Part shown: positions 24,154 to 34,945 of the stretch, in pieces
How the letters are laid out: each line of letters opens with the position of its first letter
Position numbering within the stretch: position 1 is the stretch's first letter
Source: Magicicada septendecula
Lineage: Eukaryota; Arthropoda; Insecta; Hemiptera; Cicadidae
Assembly: GCA_034769895.1 (NCBI GenBank)
Contig: CM068370.1
Span: 39,239,344 to 39,303,343 of the forward strand
Direction of reading: 5' to 3'
DNA length: 64,000 bases
The notes under the pieces: generated by a model
The model's input: the letters and a program-made list of their open reading frames with translations, nothing else
What the model was told of the DNA's origin: nothing
Databases searched by the model: none
Made by a program: the position numbers and the translations under genes

Positions 24154-24769
24154 AGTAGAGTTGCGATAGTTTGAGGTAATTGGGACTAAACCAACCTCAA
24201 ACTATGCAAAATGGCGGTATTATCTGCCGGTAGCAGACTGCAGGGGCGCTGAGCACCCCGCGCTGTGCCGCTAAGTTAGCCCTAGTACTTTGCTTTCTAC
24301 CGTGGAGCGTCTCTGCGTGATAATGTAAAGTGTATGCCGGAAATTTATCTAAAAGAAATGTATACAAAATCTGTAAACTGGTGTGCTGTTTATGTGAGTT
24401 TTGTTTACTAATTTGCGCTAACTTTCGAGAACATGCGTGAGCGAAAGAAAAAGGAAAAATCGACGACGAATCCTCATTCGTTTAATTAGGTTATATTCAT
24501 GAGGATTAAATGAAAATTCAAAAAGTTTTTCGTTATCATTCACAAATTTATTAATTAAATGCACACACTAAAATTTAAAACGACAGTAATATTAAAAATT
24601 GAACTGTATGTATATTTGGAAACAAAATACTTTACATGAAACTTACTTTTTAAACAATGAATTAATAGTTTTTTGAATTGGCAATTTTTTTCTGGTACTG
24701 ATATTTCGCCATTTTCGGAGTACGTATTATTTTTCTAGCGAGGAACCTCGAACTATCGAGACTGAATAT
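24154..24769. mobile_element. Pogo/Tc1-like MITE
   Basis: The left end has cagtagagttgcgatag followed by tttgaggt. The right end, read inverted, has cagtctcgatag followed by ttcgaggt. TIRs starting CAGT and containing CGATAGTTYGAGGT resemble pogo/Tigger ends. TA precedes the left end, but the right TA is displaced by two bases, so the target duplication is imperfect. There is no transposase in the 616-bp interior. The element sits inside or beside the LINE fragment. Confidence 0.55.
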
Positions 24770-25604
24770 TATACTGCCATTGGAAATACATGCAAATATA
24801 TTATTGGAGCAGGGAGTTGTGATGGTAGTAGATTCATACAAATAACTTTTTATTATGATTATAAGAGTTGCAACAAGTGTAGCAGAAATACAAAATTGTA
24901 TATGATAAGGGAAACAATTAGTGAGACAGTTACATTTCACTTTACAGAGCAATCAAATAAGACCAAAACAAAGATTTGAGGTATGAGGTACGTGTTTGTT
25001 TGACCTACTATCCCTTGTCAAACTATTTTTTACTTTTAATACTGAAGAACGTCTCTGTTGGGTGGCCGGAATGTCTAGTGATTAAAACGATATCTCAAAC
25101 AAGCAAACAACCATGGCCCAATAGCCCATAAATTTTAAAGCCTTTAAATAAAAATTAAAATATTGCAATGTAACAAATAGAAGTCAGTAAATTAGAACAT
25201 TTACTGCAGCTGAAGACTGCAAAAGCATGCATAGATTTTATCTAAAAGTTTTATGACTTTCAGAATATAAGGATTCTTTAGAAAAGTGAATTCTGTTAAA
25301 AAATGCATATTAAAAAAATATGTTTCGAGTATTTGACATGAAAAATATAGCACTAATTCAGAAGTATGAGCTGTCCAAGTTTCAATTCAATACGTTAATT
25401 TACTCCAAAGTTATTCATGTAAATACAAATAATGCGCGCACTTGACATGACAGAAAATAAATTTATGGGCATTTTGACATACAACAGTTAATTACACATT
25501 TCTTATTTCAAAACTTACTTTTCGACATGTCTATAACGTCATAAATTGTATAAAACCATGTAGTCATAGCTACAAAGACCCTTTTCTGTGATGTTCCATT
25601 GCAA
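24770..25604. other. Region without recognised feature
   Basis: AT-rich DNA between the MITE and the second LINE piece. It may be decayed LINE sequence, but I see no motif. Confidence 0.35.
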
Positions 25605-25790
25605 TATATAAGACAATAGTAGAAAGTGCTGTAACATACGGAGCTGAAGTGTGGGATACTGGAGAAGGTGCAGTACACTTAAATTGAAGGACAGGGTTAA
25701 AAATGAAGAAATAGAAAGAATGAATATTATAATGAAACGTGTGCCGCCGTCCTTAAAGTATTCTGCAAAATGTAGAAGTGTGTCAGAGTG
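25605..25790 (+). pseudogene. LINE ORF2 thumb/C-terminal fragment
   Basis: The translation gives IYKTIVESAVTYGAEVWDT, the conserved LINE motif after the reverse-transcriptase palm, followed in another frame by RVKNEEIERMNI. A frameshift lies near 25650. It could be a continuation of the copy starting at 23737, separated by the pogo-like MITE and other insertions. Confidence 0.6.
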
Positions 25791-25849
25791 TAACTTGTGT
25801 ATGTGTGTCTTACCAATTTGTCCTCACACGGTAACGTAACTTACGATGC

Positions 25850-27923
25850 TTGAGTCCGTAGCGAACGTACGGATAACCAGGTATCGTAGTCCCCGATCTG
25901 AGGTTCACTAGGAGTGTATCATTCCCGGGTGGCGCCAAATTGTTTAATTAAAACAATTAAAAATATCTTATTATCAGCGATTCTGCTCAGACGGTGTGAA
26001 GGATTCAATTTGTCCCGCCGTTTATCGAGTTGTGTGATCGAGCCAGCAGTTACCGTATTCGCTGCTTGAGCGCTAGTTATCACGTCAGAGACGTTCGCTG
26101 TAGATTATAATTTTAAGAATACACTTTCCTACTGAAAATAAAACACATTTTTACATACACAATATTGATTTATTAGCGATTTGATATTACTGTTTTCATA
26201 GACACAAGCTATATTTGATTTCTTATATAATTTTGCACCAGTTATTTCTTTATAAAACTTTTTCTCTGGGTTTTACAATCGATTTTGAACGTGATTAACA
26301 TACAGTATGTCGTTCCACCCAAGTGGTAAACAAATAATTTCGTTCAATTGTTCTGGATTCTTTTGATCACGTTAAAGGCTCAGATGCAATTACAATAATA
26401 AAAATACACAACCTTACAATGTTTCCACTTAAATATTGTAACGTGTAACTATAAATGGTTTGTTGAAATGTAGTAAAGTGTTTTAAAGGTTCGTATATTA
26501 ATGCTAGGTTAGTTTTATAATTTTACAAATTTGAAGTGTCTTAATATTTTTATTTAATCTTTGAAAGAGAATAAAATTGATTCAGTGGTATTTCAGAATA
26601 TAGTGAGAAATATTCAAAGTGCGTTATTTCGGAAGTTTAGATAATTTATTGGATACTTAACAGCTTCGTAGCATGTGGTTAATCTGTTGGCCTGGACTGA
26701 ATGAATGTGGTTGCAATATATTTCAGTTTTCGTTTATTCGGGCTTCGGGCATCTTTTTCAAAGTATTTAGATTCATTTATTCACTTCGTCTTGAAATAAA
26801 ACGTCTTCTCCATCAGGTAATTGAGTTCAGTGATAGTCAGCCTCCTTCTCGTTCAATTTTGATAATTTATTTTACTTTTAAACATTTTAAATAAGAAACT
26901 AGGGTGTTCTGAATTCTGGTGTCTGTTTTTCCTGAGCGTCACTTTCTGAGTAATCCTATTCAACGGTAATTTCGTCTTCAACCGTCGTTTCCATGGTTAC
27001 CAAATTATTCTGATTGGGCTAGCTTGATATAAATCCATTGTTATCATAATTTGAATTCTTTTCAAATCTTCCTATATCTTCTGACTTCCTTCCTTCTCTT
27101 ATCTTCCTTCTTAAGTATTAATTATTAGCACTGTCATTTGTGTTTTCTCACAAAGATTATTTTGGTATCCCACAATTATGGTTTTTTCATGTTTTATAAG
27201 TTTACAATTAATTTAATACGTACTAATTACATTTCTCTGTTTATATAACTCCTTATTTTAATATTTTGTTGTTAATAATATTTACCCTTTATCCTTGGTT
27301 GATTAGTCACCTTGGATTTGTTAATTACTTGGCTATTTTCATACAATTAGTATTTGTTTATGTTTGACCGTTAGGCCTGTTTCAAGTCTAAGTAGCCATT
27401 ACTGGTTTTTGATTGTTTCATACACATTATATCTCATTTTGTCCCAGATCGTTATTTTGTTTTTATAATTAGGTTTATTGTCTATGGAGGTGTTTTGGTT
27501 CAGTCTTTGTGTGATTTTTGTGTGTAACAACTGTGTTATTCATTATTTCTTGCTAATTATTTACTAACAGTTTTCTCTTTTATAACTCAAACATTGTTTT
27601 CCTTCCTTATTTTTTAATTACTCTGCCAATGTCAATAATATGGCTATTAATTACTACCTTTTCATCATATAACATATAACATTTAGGTCTATGTTTAGGA
27701 TAATTACCCAATCCATCTCCTATTCATAAACAATTGTTTATACAATTAATTAACACTTATTATTTAATATTGGTGTACAATTCATTACTTCTGATTTATT
27801 GTTCGGGTGATAAATAATTTCACCTCTATTGAACTTGTTTCATTACTTTCCCCTTATAACATGGGTATTTACTTATGGTTATTACATACTTATTCATAAA
27901 AATCTTTGTTTTCCTTTCCATGT
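25850..27923. other. Long region without gene; possible LTR leader on minus strand
   Basis: No coding region is supported. On the minus strand near 25921-25939 the sequence reads TTGGCGCCACCCGGGAATG, like a tRNA-Lys-type primer site start. It is preceded by AT-rich DNA that could be an LTR end, but no second LTR or target duplication was found. From about 26940 the plus strand becomes strongly T-rich. Confidence 0.3.
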
Positions 27924-28125
27924 TATATATATATATTCATATATAATATATATATATATGTATATATATATAAATAATATATTAATATATATTTATATAT
28001 AAATATTTATAATAATAAAGTATGTTTTTCTTTTTTTTATACCAATAAAAAAAAAAAGAAAAACATACTATTATATATATATATATACATATGTATATAT
28101 ATATATTATATATGAATATATAAAT
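27924..28125. repeat. AT-rich palindrome
   Basis: The core stem is agtatgtttttctttttttt, paired with aaaaaaaagaaaaacatact across a short loop near 28044. It is extended on both sides by (TA)n arms including tatatattcatatataata and its inverted counterpart. It lies about 330 bp left of the first mitochondrial tRNA, so it could be part of an inserted mitochondrial control region or an unrelated nuclear satellite. Confidence 0.7.
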
Positions 28126-28452
28126 CTGGTAATACAGTAATATTAACATTCATATTTTTAATTTAACTATAATCATACTGTAGTTATATATTTTTTAGAC
28201 CAGATTTGCAAAATGTGTTTGTACAATAATTGATGTAATTATTGTATTTTAGCTGAATATTTGATTGTCTCTCCTTATTCAATTCCGTAAATTTATTTTA
28301 ATCAATAAATAGAAATGTAAAAAAGATGAAGGAAAGAGTTTATAAGGTTGCGAATTTAAGTATTAGCTGAAAGTTTATTGTATGATAAACGTTACACCAG
28401 ACATTATAAGTCATACATAAAAATAAAAAAAATGTAAAAAATAAGAAAAAAA
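28126..28452. other. Possible mitochondrial control-region remnant
   Basis: AT-rich DNA directly upstream of tRNA-Ile, where insect mtDNA carries the control region. It has no genes. A poly-purine stretch (aaaaataagaaaaaaaaat) abuts the tRNA. The left NUMT boundary is somewhere here or slightly farther left. There is no 12S rRNA signature. Confidence 0.4.
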
Positions 28453-28517
28453 AATAAGGTGCCTGAGCAAAAAGGATTATTTTGATAGAATAAATTATGT
28501 AATATTATACTCTTATT
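28453..28517 (+). tRNA. trnI: tRNA-Ile (NUMT copy)
   Basis: Acceptor AATAAGG pairs with TCTTATT allowing one mismatch. The anticodon loop has GAT. First gene of the I-Q-M cluster. Confidence 0.8.
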
Positions 28518-28581
28518 ATGTTGACAGAATTAAACTGTCTTTTAATATCAAAAATTAATGTTCTTCATAAACTACAACATA
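28517..28581 (-). tRNA. trnQ: tRNA-Gln (NUMT copy)
   Basis: Minus strand; acceptor TATGTTG pairs with CAACATA; anticodon TTG. Overlaps tRNA-Ile by one base, as is usual in insects. Confidence 0.8.
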
Positions 28582-28582
28582 T

Positions 28583-28645
28583 AAAAGATAAGCTAAAATT
28601 AAGCTAATAGGTTCATACCTCATTTATGGAAAATTATCCTCTTTT
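28583..28645 (+). tRNA. trnM: tRNA-Met (NUMT copy)
   Basis: Typical insect D-arm GATAAGCTAA and anticodon CAT within GGTTCATACC. Confidence 0.85.
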
Positions 28646-28647
28646 TA

Positions 28648-29621
28648 ATTAAAAAAAATTCCTCTTATATAGTATTTGTGGCATTCTTGTTTTTTGGTAT
28701 TATATTGTCGATCTGTTCAAACAATTGGCTGGGTTGTTGAATGGGAGTCGAAATAAATATGGTATCATTTTTGCCTTTTATAATGAATAAAATGAGAGTT
28801 TACTCATCTGAGTCAATAATTAAATATTTTATTATTCAGAGAATGGGTTCAAGACTGTTATTCCTGTTTGTTGTTATTTTAGGAATATTATTTCAGGTAA
28901 AATATTTTATTATAGTTAGTTTAATAATTAAAATTGGATCTCCTCCGTTCCAGTATTGATATGTTTCAGTAATTGATGGGTTATCTTGATTAGTGTCTTT
29001 TTTAATTATAACCGTTCAGAGGATTATTCCCATTATTTTATTGAGTTATTTAGATATAAGACTGACTTTATTTATTGTTTTATCATGTATTTGGGGCTCA
29101 TTGGGGGGGGGCTGTGTTATTCATCAATTCGAAAAAGTTTAGCATATTCATCAATTTACAATTTAAGTTGAATTTTTAGAGGGGTTATATTAATAAATTA
29201 TATATGGCTGGTATATCTTTTAATTTATTCCCTCTCTTTATTTTTGACTTGCTATCTGTTTTGAATAAATAATATGAATTATTTAAATCAAATTTTTATT
29301 TTGTTTAACAATAGGGTTAAATCGTTAATGTTAATGATTATTTTTATGTCAATAGGTGGGTTACCACCATTTTTAGGATTTTTCCTAAAATTTATGATAA
29401 TTTATTGTCTTTTGGCTAATAAAATGTATTTTTTATGTTTAATTTTAGTAATAACTGCTTTATTAGTGTTATTTTACTATTTACGAGTTGTAATGACAGG
29501 GCTGATGATAAACAATGTATCTTTAAAGTTGTCAACTTTTAGGTTAAATAATACATTATTTATAGTAAATTCTTTATTGATTGGATTTATAGTTGTAACC
29601 TTATTTAATATTATGAATTAA
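28648..29621 (+). pseudogene. ND2: ND2, NADH dehydrogenase subunit 2 (NUMT, frameshifted)
   Basis: Begins at ATT directly after tRNA-Met and ends at TAA before tRNA-Trp. It encodes hydrophobic membrane segments of a complex I subunit. Recognisable blocks are IIKIGSPPFQYW and MSMGGLPPFLGFFLKF with mitochondrial codes. The reading frame shifts once at the run of nine G (about 29102-29110): upstream codons are in one frame, and from GGLCYSSIRKSLAYSSIYNL on in another. Length is otherwise normal. The G-run indel is the main defect of the left NUMT block and could also be a sequencing error. Confidence 0.9.
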
Positions 29622-29622
29622 T

Positions 29623-29686
29623 AAGGTTTTAAGTTAATAAAACTATTATCCTTCAAAGTTAAAAATATAATTTCTTGTAAGCCTTA
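29623..29686 (+). tRNA. trnW: tRNA-Trp (NUMT copy)
   Basis: Acceptor AAGGTTT with AAGCCTT (G-T pair tolerated); anticodon TCA in CCTTCAAAG. Confidence 0.8.
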
Positions 29687-29743
29687 GATTTATTTTAATC
29701 ACCTTTAAATTTGCAATTTAATATTATTATTAAATATAAGACT
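29687..29743 (-). tRNA. trnC: tRNA-Cys (NUMT copy)
   Basis: Minus strand; anticodon GCA; starts AGTCTTA. The acceptor stem has mismatches, so it is degraded or unusual. Confidence 0.65.
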
Positions 29744-29791
29744 GAAGAAAGAATAAAAAATAAAAAAATAAGGAAGAAGAAAGATTAGATT

Positions 29792-29853
29792 ATTGAGAGG
29801 AAAAATATCCATAAATAAATTTACAATTTATTACCTAATTCGGTCATCTCAAT
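29792..29853 (-). tRNA. trnY: tRNA-Tyr (NUMT copy)
   Basis: Minus strand; acceptor halves ATTGAGA and TCTCAAT; anticodon GTA. A 48-bp purine-rich spacer separates it from tRNA-Cys. Confidence 0.75.
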
Positions 29854-29876
29854 TGGGAATAAATCAATGTTTAGTT

Positions 29877-30003
29877 ATGAATAAGCGATTTTTCTCAACT
29901 AATCATAAAGACATTGGAACATTATATTTCATTTTTGGGATTTGATTGGGGATAGTGGGTACAACTTTAAGAGTTCTTATTCATGTTGAATTAGGCATTC
30001 CTG
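29877..30003 (+). pseudogene. COX1: COX1 5' part (NUMT), cut by element A
   Basis: Begins MNKRFFSTNHKDIGTLYFIF, the conserved N-terminus of cytochrome c oxidase subunit I, and runs 42 codons to the Pro before GSFIGDDQ. Element A then interrupts it. The last bases CCTG (30000-30003) are repeated at 50647-50650. Some residues depart from the usual consensus (LIHVELGIP where LIRxELGxP is normal), which could be species-specific or post-transfer change. The true start is uncertain, because insect COX1 often uses odd start codons. Confidence 0.9.
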
Positions 30004-31129
30004 TGTAACGGGCCTATTTTTGGGGTAATAAAACAGTTTGTATTTTTTTTTTATAAAACAAATAACATTTTTTCAATGATAGGGACAAACATAAACAAAG
30101 GTAAATTTATTGTTAGCGACAGTGGTAGCGAAAGTGGTACGACTGATTGAAAATATTCATGAATATCAAAAGACGCAGAAATTAATAAGCTGGAATTGTG
30201 CCAAGGTCAGCCAATGACACACAAAACAGCATAAAAAAGTTATGTAACGGCGTCGGATGATCTTACGTCAGAGACGATCCCTGTTGTGGAATGCAGTTAT
30301 ATAACAAAAACAATCTGCTGGCGTAGTGATACAAACATAAATACAATAAGAATTGGTCTTACAACCACGGCGACAACACAAAATAGTGCCGGTGGCTTAT
30401 TCCCAGTCTAAATTCAACACTCGCGCGGGTGACACCTACGAAGTTCTGGAACGAAAGTCGCGGGCGCCCGCAACCTATAAAATGTGAACAATGTACAATT
30501 AAACACTTCACGGTTAATACCGGTAGTACAGTTAAATCAAAATGTGAAATCAGTAAAATAAACTCAATAGAATCAGTGAAAACCGCTAGTTATGTTGTGC
30601 GAGTAACATCTAACATGTAACGAGTACATCTTCAGGACTCAATAAACAGATAAGTAACCAGGATAAAACACCACTTTAAATGAAAATTCAATATTTTAAT
30701 AGCTGGAAATAAAATGAGATCTCTAAAGTAACTTTGTGTGTGTGTTGCGTGTGTATGTGAGAATATATTTAAATAAAGAAGGCTGGTTTGTGTTTTATTA
30801 AAATGTATTTTAATAACTTGTCATTGTAAGTAAATTATAGAAACAAGTATTATTCACTAATAAATTTGGTCTGTACGATTTTCTTGAAATATGAAAAAAT
30901 AATAAAGTATTAATAACATTTAATTATTAATGAACATAAATGATTGTTGTTATTTCAGCAACCACATTCTGTTCTCCTGGTTCGCTGATTCGAACTTTGG
31001 TAAATATATTTCTGGTAGTTGGCAATACAATATGGCGCCCGAAGAAATTATTTGGAGAGTGAACGATTAAATATAATAAAAGTAAAATCCCTTAGGTTTA
31101 ATTAATATCAATAAATATCGAACTGTACA
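30004..31129 (+). repeat. 5' LTR of element A
   Basis: Nearly identical to 49521-50646. Differences seen include a 7-bp insertion near 30148, a lost short repeat near 30690 and a dozen or so substitutions. It contains atggcgcccgaag about 95 bp before its end, which resembles a tRNA-Lys primer site but lies inside the LTR in both copies. A 63-codon open frame (30429-30620) is also present in both. Confidence 0.92.
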
Positions 31130-31131
31130 AT

Positions 31132-31149
31132 TGGCTTGTGAACAGGGAC
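31132..31149 (+). promoter_or_regulatory. Primer binding site, tRNA-Lys type
   Basis: TGGCTTGTGAACAGGGAC lies two bases after the LTR. It matches the well-known tRNA-Lys3 primer site at 14 of 18 positions; the four mismatches are grouped at positions 5-8. Element B carries a better match at the same place, which supports the call. Confidence 0.65.
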
Positions 31150-31486
31150 ATTTATATAATATAATTATATAAATACAGCCTACGGGGAGAGCAGAATGGT
31201 TGTTTGGAGGTAAAAATAAAATTACGTAAAATAGACGTAGATATGGGTTATGTTTTGCTAAAGGTAAAATATTGATGTTGATGTTTTGTAGCAGAAAAGA
31301 TGATTGCATTTAAGTAAAATAAAAAGGGGATATAAATAATTTTTAAATGAATGAAGAATAAATAAGGTGCATAGGAAGTTATGTGAAGTAACGTAAAGCG
31401 TTATGCAAGTAGAATACATGGTTGTGTGAAAAGTAGATGTGATATATTAGTATTTTTATTTAAAGTAATAATTTTACTATTACAAA

Positions 31487-33097
31487 ATGGAGAATCAAGA
31501 ATTAAATTTAGAAAACACTCTTACGGAGTCGATGGTAATTGACAATGTATCGGCTCAATCTACCCCGTCGACAACACGAGTTGCAGAGTTGTCGATGGCA
31601 GATATATTCAATTTAATGAAAACAATGTCTGAGAATTTGAGTAGTGATATCAATAAAATGAATAGTAGTTTTAATGTGAAGTTTGACGTTCAGAACAGTA
31701 AATTAGATGGACAAAATGTTAAATTCGATGAGTTAAAAAACCAAATTAACGAAATTAATGAGCGTTTTGAGAATACCAATGAAAAATTTGCCAGTAAATA
31801 TAATGATTTAGATACCAAATTAGATAATGCAGTTAAGAGTATAGACGTTAAATTTAACAAAAGAGATGAGAAAATTGACAAACAAATTTGTGAAACTACA
31901 CTAAATATCAAAAGTAAAATCAGTAACGTAAGTGAGCAGATGGCAGATCAAATTAGAACTCAAATTGAAGAGCAGTGTGTGGAAGTAGAAAATAAATGTG
32001 TAACTAAAATTAATGAAAGTAATAATGATATGGAATTTAAAATAATGGAAGCAGAAAGTGCATGTAAACAATCTATACAAGAGAGTGTGGGGGTTATTAA
32101 TAAACATAACCTTCAATATGCAAATAAATGTAATAACAAATTTAGCATGATAGAGCAAAGTATCATAGAAATTAAAGATGAATTACATGTGGCCGTAAGC
32201 CAAAATTTAAATAATGTTGCGGAGCGAGTGATATATACTCGCGAAGCAAAAGATGAGATAGAATTAGAACAGTTTAATTGTGACAATCGTAGAGTACACC
32301 CAATGCAGTTTTTAAACCGGGTAAGGGAGTTTAATCGATTTAATAGTAGTAGTTGGGAGGTTAAATTGCTGAAAATTCTGAAATGTTTTAAAGGTAGTGC
32401 CGAAATATGGGCGGAAGTACACCATACCGAATGGGGTAGTTACGAGGATTTTGAAGTAGCTTTTCGAAACAAATATTGGTCAGAAGAAGACCAAGAAATC
32501 TTAAGAAGCAAAATAATGGGTACTGGGAATTTTGGTAGAATTAATAACCACCTAACCATATATGTGATGACTATATATAACGAGGCTAAGTATCTAGAAC
32601 CGCCGTTGCCATTCCGGTCATTTGTAAGACATATTAGCAAACACCTGCCCAGAGAGGTGCAAATCGCGTTAATGACTAGAGAGATTACAAATATAAACGA
32701 GTTAGAGAACATGTTAGACGTGCTACAGAATATAGGGGAACGCGACATAGGACGACGTCCAAACACACCAGTAGTACCACACCATAATAATAATAATTAC
32801 CATCAGAACAGGGGTACACAGAGTTTTCATAGGGGAGCACGGGGAGGAAGTTTCGATAATAGGGGCGAGAGTTGGAGGTGTAAAGCCTGTGAAACCGATA
32901 ACTATGCTAATCGAACAAACTGTTTTAGATGTCATCGAACCAGAGAGTGCGCCAGGAACGAGAGAACGAACCCACCACCAAATCAACAGTCGAGGGGAGG
33001 AGAATTTTATAGAGGAGCACCAAGAGGAGGAGGACATTATAATAGAGGAAGAGGAGGAAATCATCCAGCTGTAGCAGGTCCATCCACGGAAAACTAA
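31487..33097 (+). CDS. Gag of element A with RanBP2-type zinc finger
   Basis: Intact 536-codon frame, the structural protein that packages the element RNA. Residues about 35-245 are rich in Lys, Asp, Asn and Phe heptads and should form coiled coil. About 255-420 is the capsid-like part (HPMQFLNRVREF, then a FxxxYWSEED segment and SFVRHISKHLP). The C-terminus has RGG-type segments (ARGGSFDNRG before, RGAPRGGGHYNRGRGG after). Between them, at residues 463-482, is W-x-C-x2-C-x3-N-x6-C-x2-C, with Cys 465, 468, 479 and 482 and Asn 472. That is the RanBP2 zinc-finger signature, not the retroviral CCHC knuckle (C-x2-C-x4-H-x4-C). The start is the first ATG after the leader. The frame ends 8 bases before the ATG that opens the protease frame. 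Confidence 0.85.
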   Translation: MENQELNLENTLTESMVIDNVSAQSTPSTTRVAELSMADIFNLMKTMSENLSSDINKMNSSFNVKFDVQNSKLDGQNVKFDELKNQINEINERFENTNEKFASKYNDLDTKLDNAVKSIDVKFNKRDEKIDKQICETTLNIKSKISNVSEQMADQIRTQIEEQCVEVENKCVTKINESNNDMEFKIMEAESACKQSIQESVGVINKHNLQYANKCNNKFSMIEQSIIEIKDELHVAVSQNLNNVAERVIYTREAKDEIELEQFNCDNRRVHPMQFLNRVREFNRFNSSSWEVKLLKILKCFKGSAEIWAEVHHTEWGSYEDFEVAFRNKYWSEEDQEILRSKIMGTGNFGRINNHLTIYVMTIYNEAKYLEPPLPFRSFVRHISKHLPREVQIALMTREITNINELENMLDVLQNIGERDIGRRPNTPVVPHHNNNNYHQNRGTQSFHRGARGGSFDNRGESWRCKACETDNYANRTNCFRCHRTRECARNERTNPPPNQQSRGGEFYRGAPRGGGHYNRGRGGNHPAVAGPSTEN

Positions 33098-33105
33098 GGA
33101 AGACA

Positions 33106-33573
33106 ATGGAGAAGCGGGCCCAACCATTGTCAATGGAGAACTGGGTCCAAGTAATCAACGAGTACGCGAACAATGTTATCAAGATGGACATGGCTAAAGA
33201 ATTGTTAGAAGAAGAGGAGAACAAGGTGATGGAGCGCAGAGCAGGATTAACTGAGGTGACAATTCACATTGAAGGTAAGAATTATAAAACTTTAATTGAT
33301 ACCGGTAGCGAGATCTCGGTAATTTCTGAAAATGTCATGGGTGAATAAAAGAGTTAAACAAGAATATACCGTCATTACCAGTTGCCGGGGTTACAGTAGT
33401 GGGGGTAACTGGGGTGAGAAGTAAGAGAATAACCAGACAAGTACAATTAAATATTTTAATAAATGAAGTGGAATTTGAAAACACTGTCCTAGTAGTTAAA
33501 GGGTTGAGTCTAGATGTAATATTGGGAAATGGTTTTTTGGAAAGAAACGGAGCAGTAATAGATTTCAATAAAC
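33106..33573 (+). pseudogene. Protease of element A, frameshifted and cut by element B
   Basis: The frame 33106-33348 carries LIDTGSEISVIS, the active-site loop of a retropepsin-like aspartic protease (Asp at about 33298). A one-step frameshift near 33345 produces a stop. The other frame then continues to 33573 and includes SLDVILGNGFLERNGAVID, the second conserved protease segment (ILGxxFL). Element B is inserted directly after, at the AAAC duplication. The protease would cut Gag-Pol into mature proteins. This copy is inactive. Confidence 0.85.
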
Positions 33574-34754
33574 TGTTACCTTCGATATTATTTGACATAA
33601 TAATAATAATACAAAACAAACATTGAGAAACTCTTACTTACCATCACTCGGCTTCAAGGTTACGTCATACGTATTTTAGGATGCAGGCGTAATTTCTTAA
33701 GGTTGTGTGAATAATTTGCACAACACATTGGTATGAAGAGAATTGAAATTTTAATTTTGATTAAGTCATCTAAATTTAAATATACAAAAAAACAAATATT
33801 ATCCTGCTTTCTGCACCTTACTCATAATCACCTACAATTATGGCTTACCTTATGTTTGATACTTACACAATTTGATTTATACACAGATACAGAACACAAT
33901 TAGAAAACAAACAAAAACAGCCCAGCTTTGCTTGCACACACTCTCATTCTGAATTTATAATACCCTTAACATTTTATAATATAAATTTCCCCCCCACGGC
34001 GGACACGCGGTCTTCATGCACAGTCATCTTTATATGAAATGTTATAATGTTGATGTCCGTAAAAACACTCGGTTAGTTTCTACCGCATGGATTGATTGTA
34101 ATACCAAACTTTTTTCACTGATATTTGACTTTACTATTAAAAATAAAAAAAAACTTTTGTGTGGAGTCTACTTCGTTCCTAGCCGGCCGGCTTCAATAGT
34201 GTGACTGCCTCGTGTGTGTCTTTGAGTGGCAGGAAGTACGCGTCCACGGACAACAGGTTTTAGTCACCGTATAATGTTGGTTTGCTGTTACTCATGAACT
34301 CTATGCATGGAATATAGTCGTTATATTCGCCACATGTGTAGCTGATAATTGCATGTGCCACACTGATGTCATTAAAATGGGCCGGACTATAGCAGCGTTT
34401 CCGGAAGGTCTGTGAAGAGATGATGAATACTTCTACTTTAGCCATCTTGTGTTAAACCAACTAGGCGTCCTGGCCGAGCGCGGACTCGAGTAGTTGCGCT
34501 TGTGCGTCGACACACATGTACAGAGTTCTGCGAATTTTTAGGGTGGCGTGAATTCTTTGCCGCATTACTCAACAACAAATTGCGTCTATGCCTTTGTTAC
34601 ACCACGGTTTCTTAACATCGTTCTGTTATACGGAAAATAACGTTGCACAATAATTTTCATAACTTCTGACAAGCCCGCCCAAAATGAAAGAAATAAACGA
34701 TATAATTGCCCCATACTGTAAAAAATTAAAAACACCCAAAATTGACAAGCTACA
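33574..34754 (-). repeat. 3' LTR of element B
   Basis: 1181 bp, with about a dozen substitutions and a few small indels against 40023-41202 by eye. The plus strand starts tgttacc and ends gctaca. It contains a 61-codon minus-strand open frame (34260-34445) also present in the other LTR. Confidence 0.92.
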
Positions 34755-34945
34755 ATACCCCCTCGATGAGAATTCTGCTGTTCACAACAGAAGAAATCTC
34801 ATCGACAAACCCCGAAGAGGACCGGTGAGGAACTGGTGCCAACAACCCCCTTGCTCTTACGACTCATGGGTACACTACCCCCCTGGCTCAGCGACTATGG
34901 ACTCATCTGAACGAGATCACTGGACTTCTCCGTAAGAGATCCCAA
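34755..34945 (-). promoter_or_regulatory. Element B 3' terminal module
   Basis: On the minus strand: GGGATCTC-TTACG-GAGAAGTCC hairpin (34921-34942), a G tract AAGGGGGTTGTTGG (about 34838-34851), a hairpin with outer stem TCGATGAG/CTCATCGA (34763-34805), and the polypurine tract TCGAGGGGGTAT next to the LTR. The order is the same as in elements A and C. The outer stem has G-C where A and C have A-T. Confidence 0.65.

Noticed and set aside
26437..28395. A minus or plus solo LTR between tgtaacg (26437) and acgttaca (28395)
   Set aside because: The ends are inverted, but the flanking four bases differ (atat and ccag) and the interval would span the palindrome and part of the putative control region.
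31030..31045. Primer binding site atggcgcccgaag inside the element A LTR
   Set aside because: It occurs in both LTRs (also near 50549) and is therefore LTR sequence. The site directly after the LTR at 31132 is the positional match.
32440..33224. Antisense frames of 100-136 codons across gag
   Set aside because: They lie opposite an intact, motif-bearing Gag frame and are rich in Ser/Ile from the complementary codon bias. No independent support.
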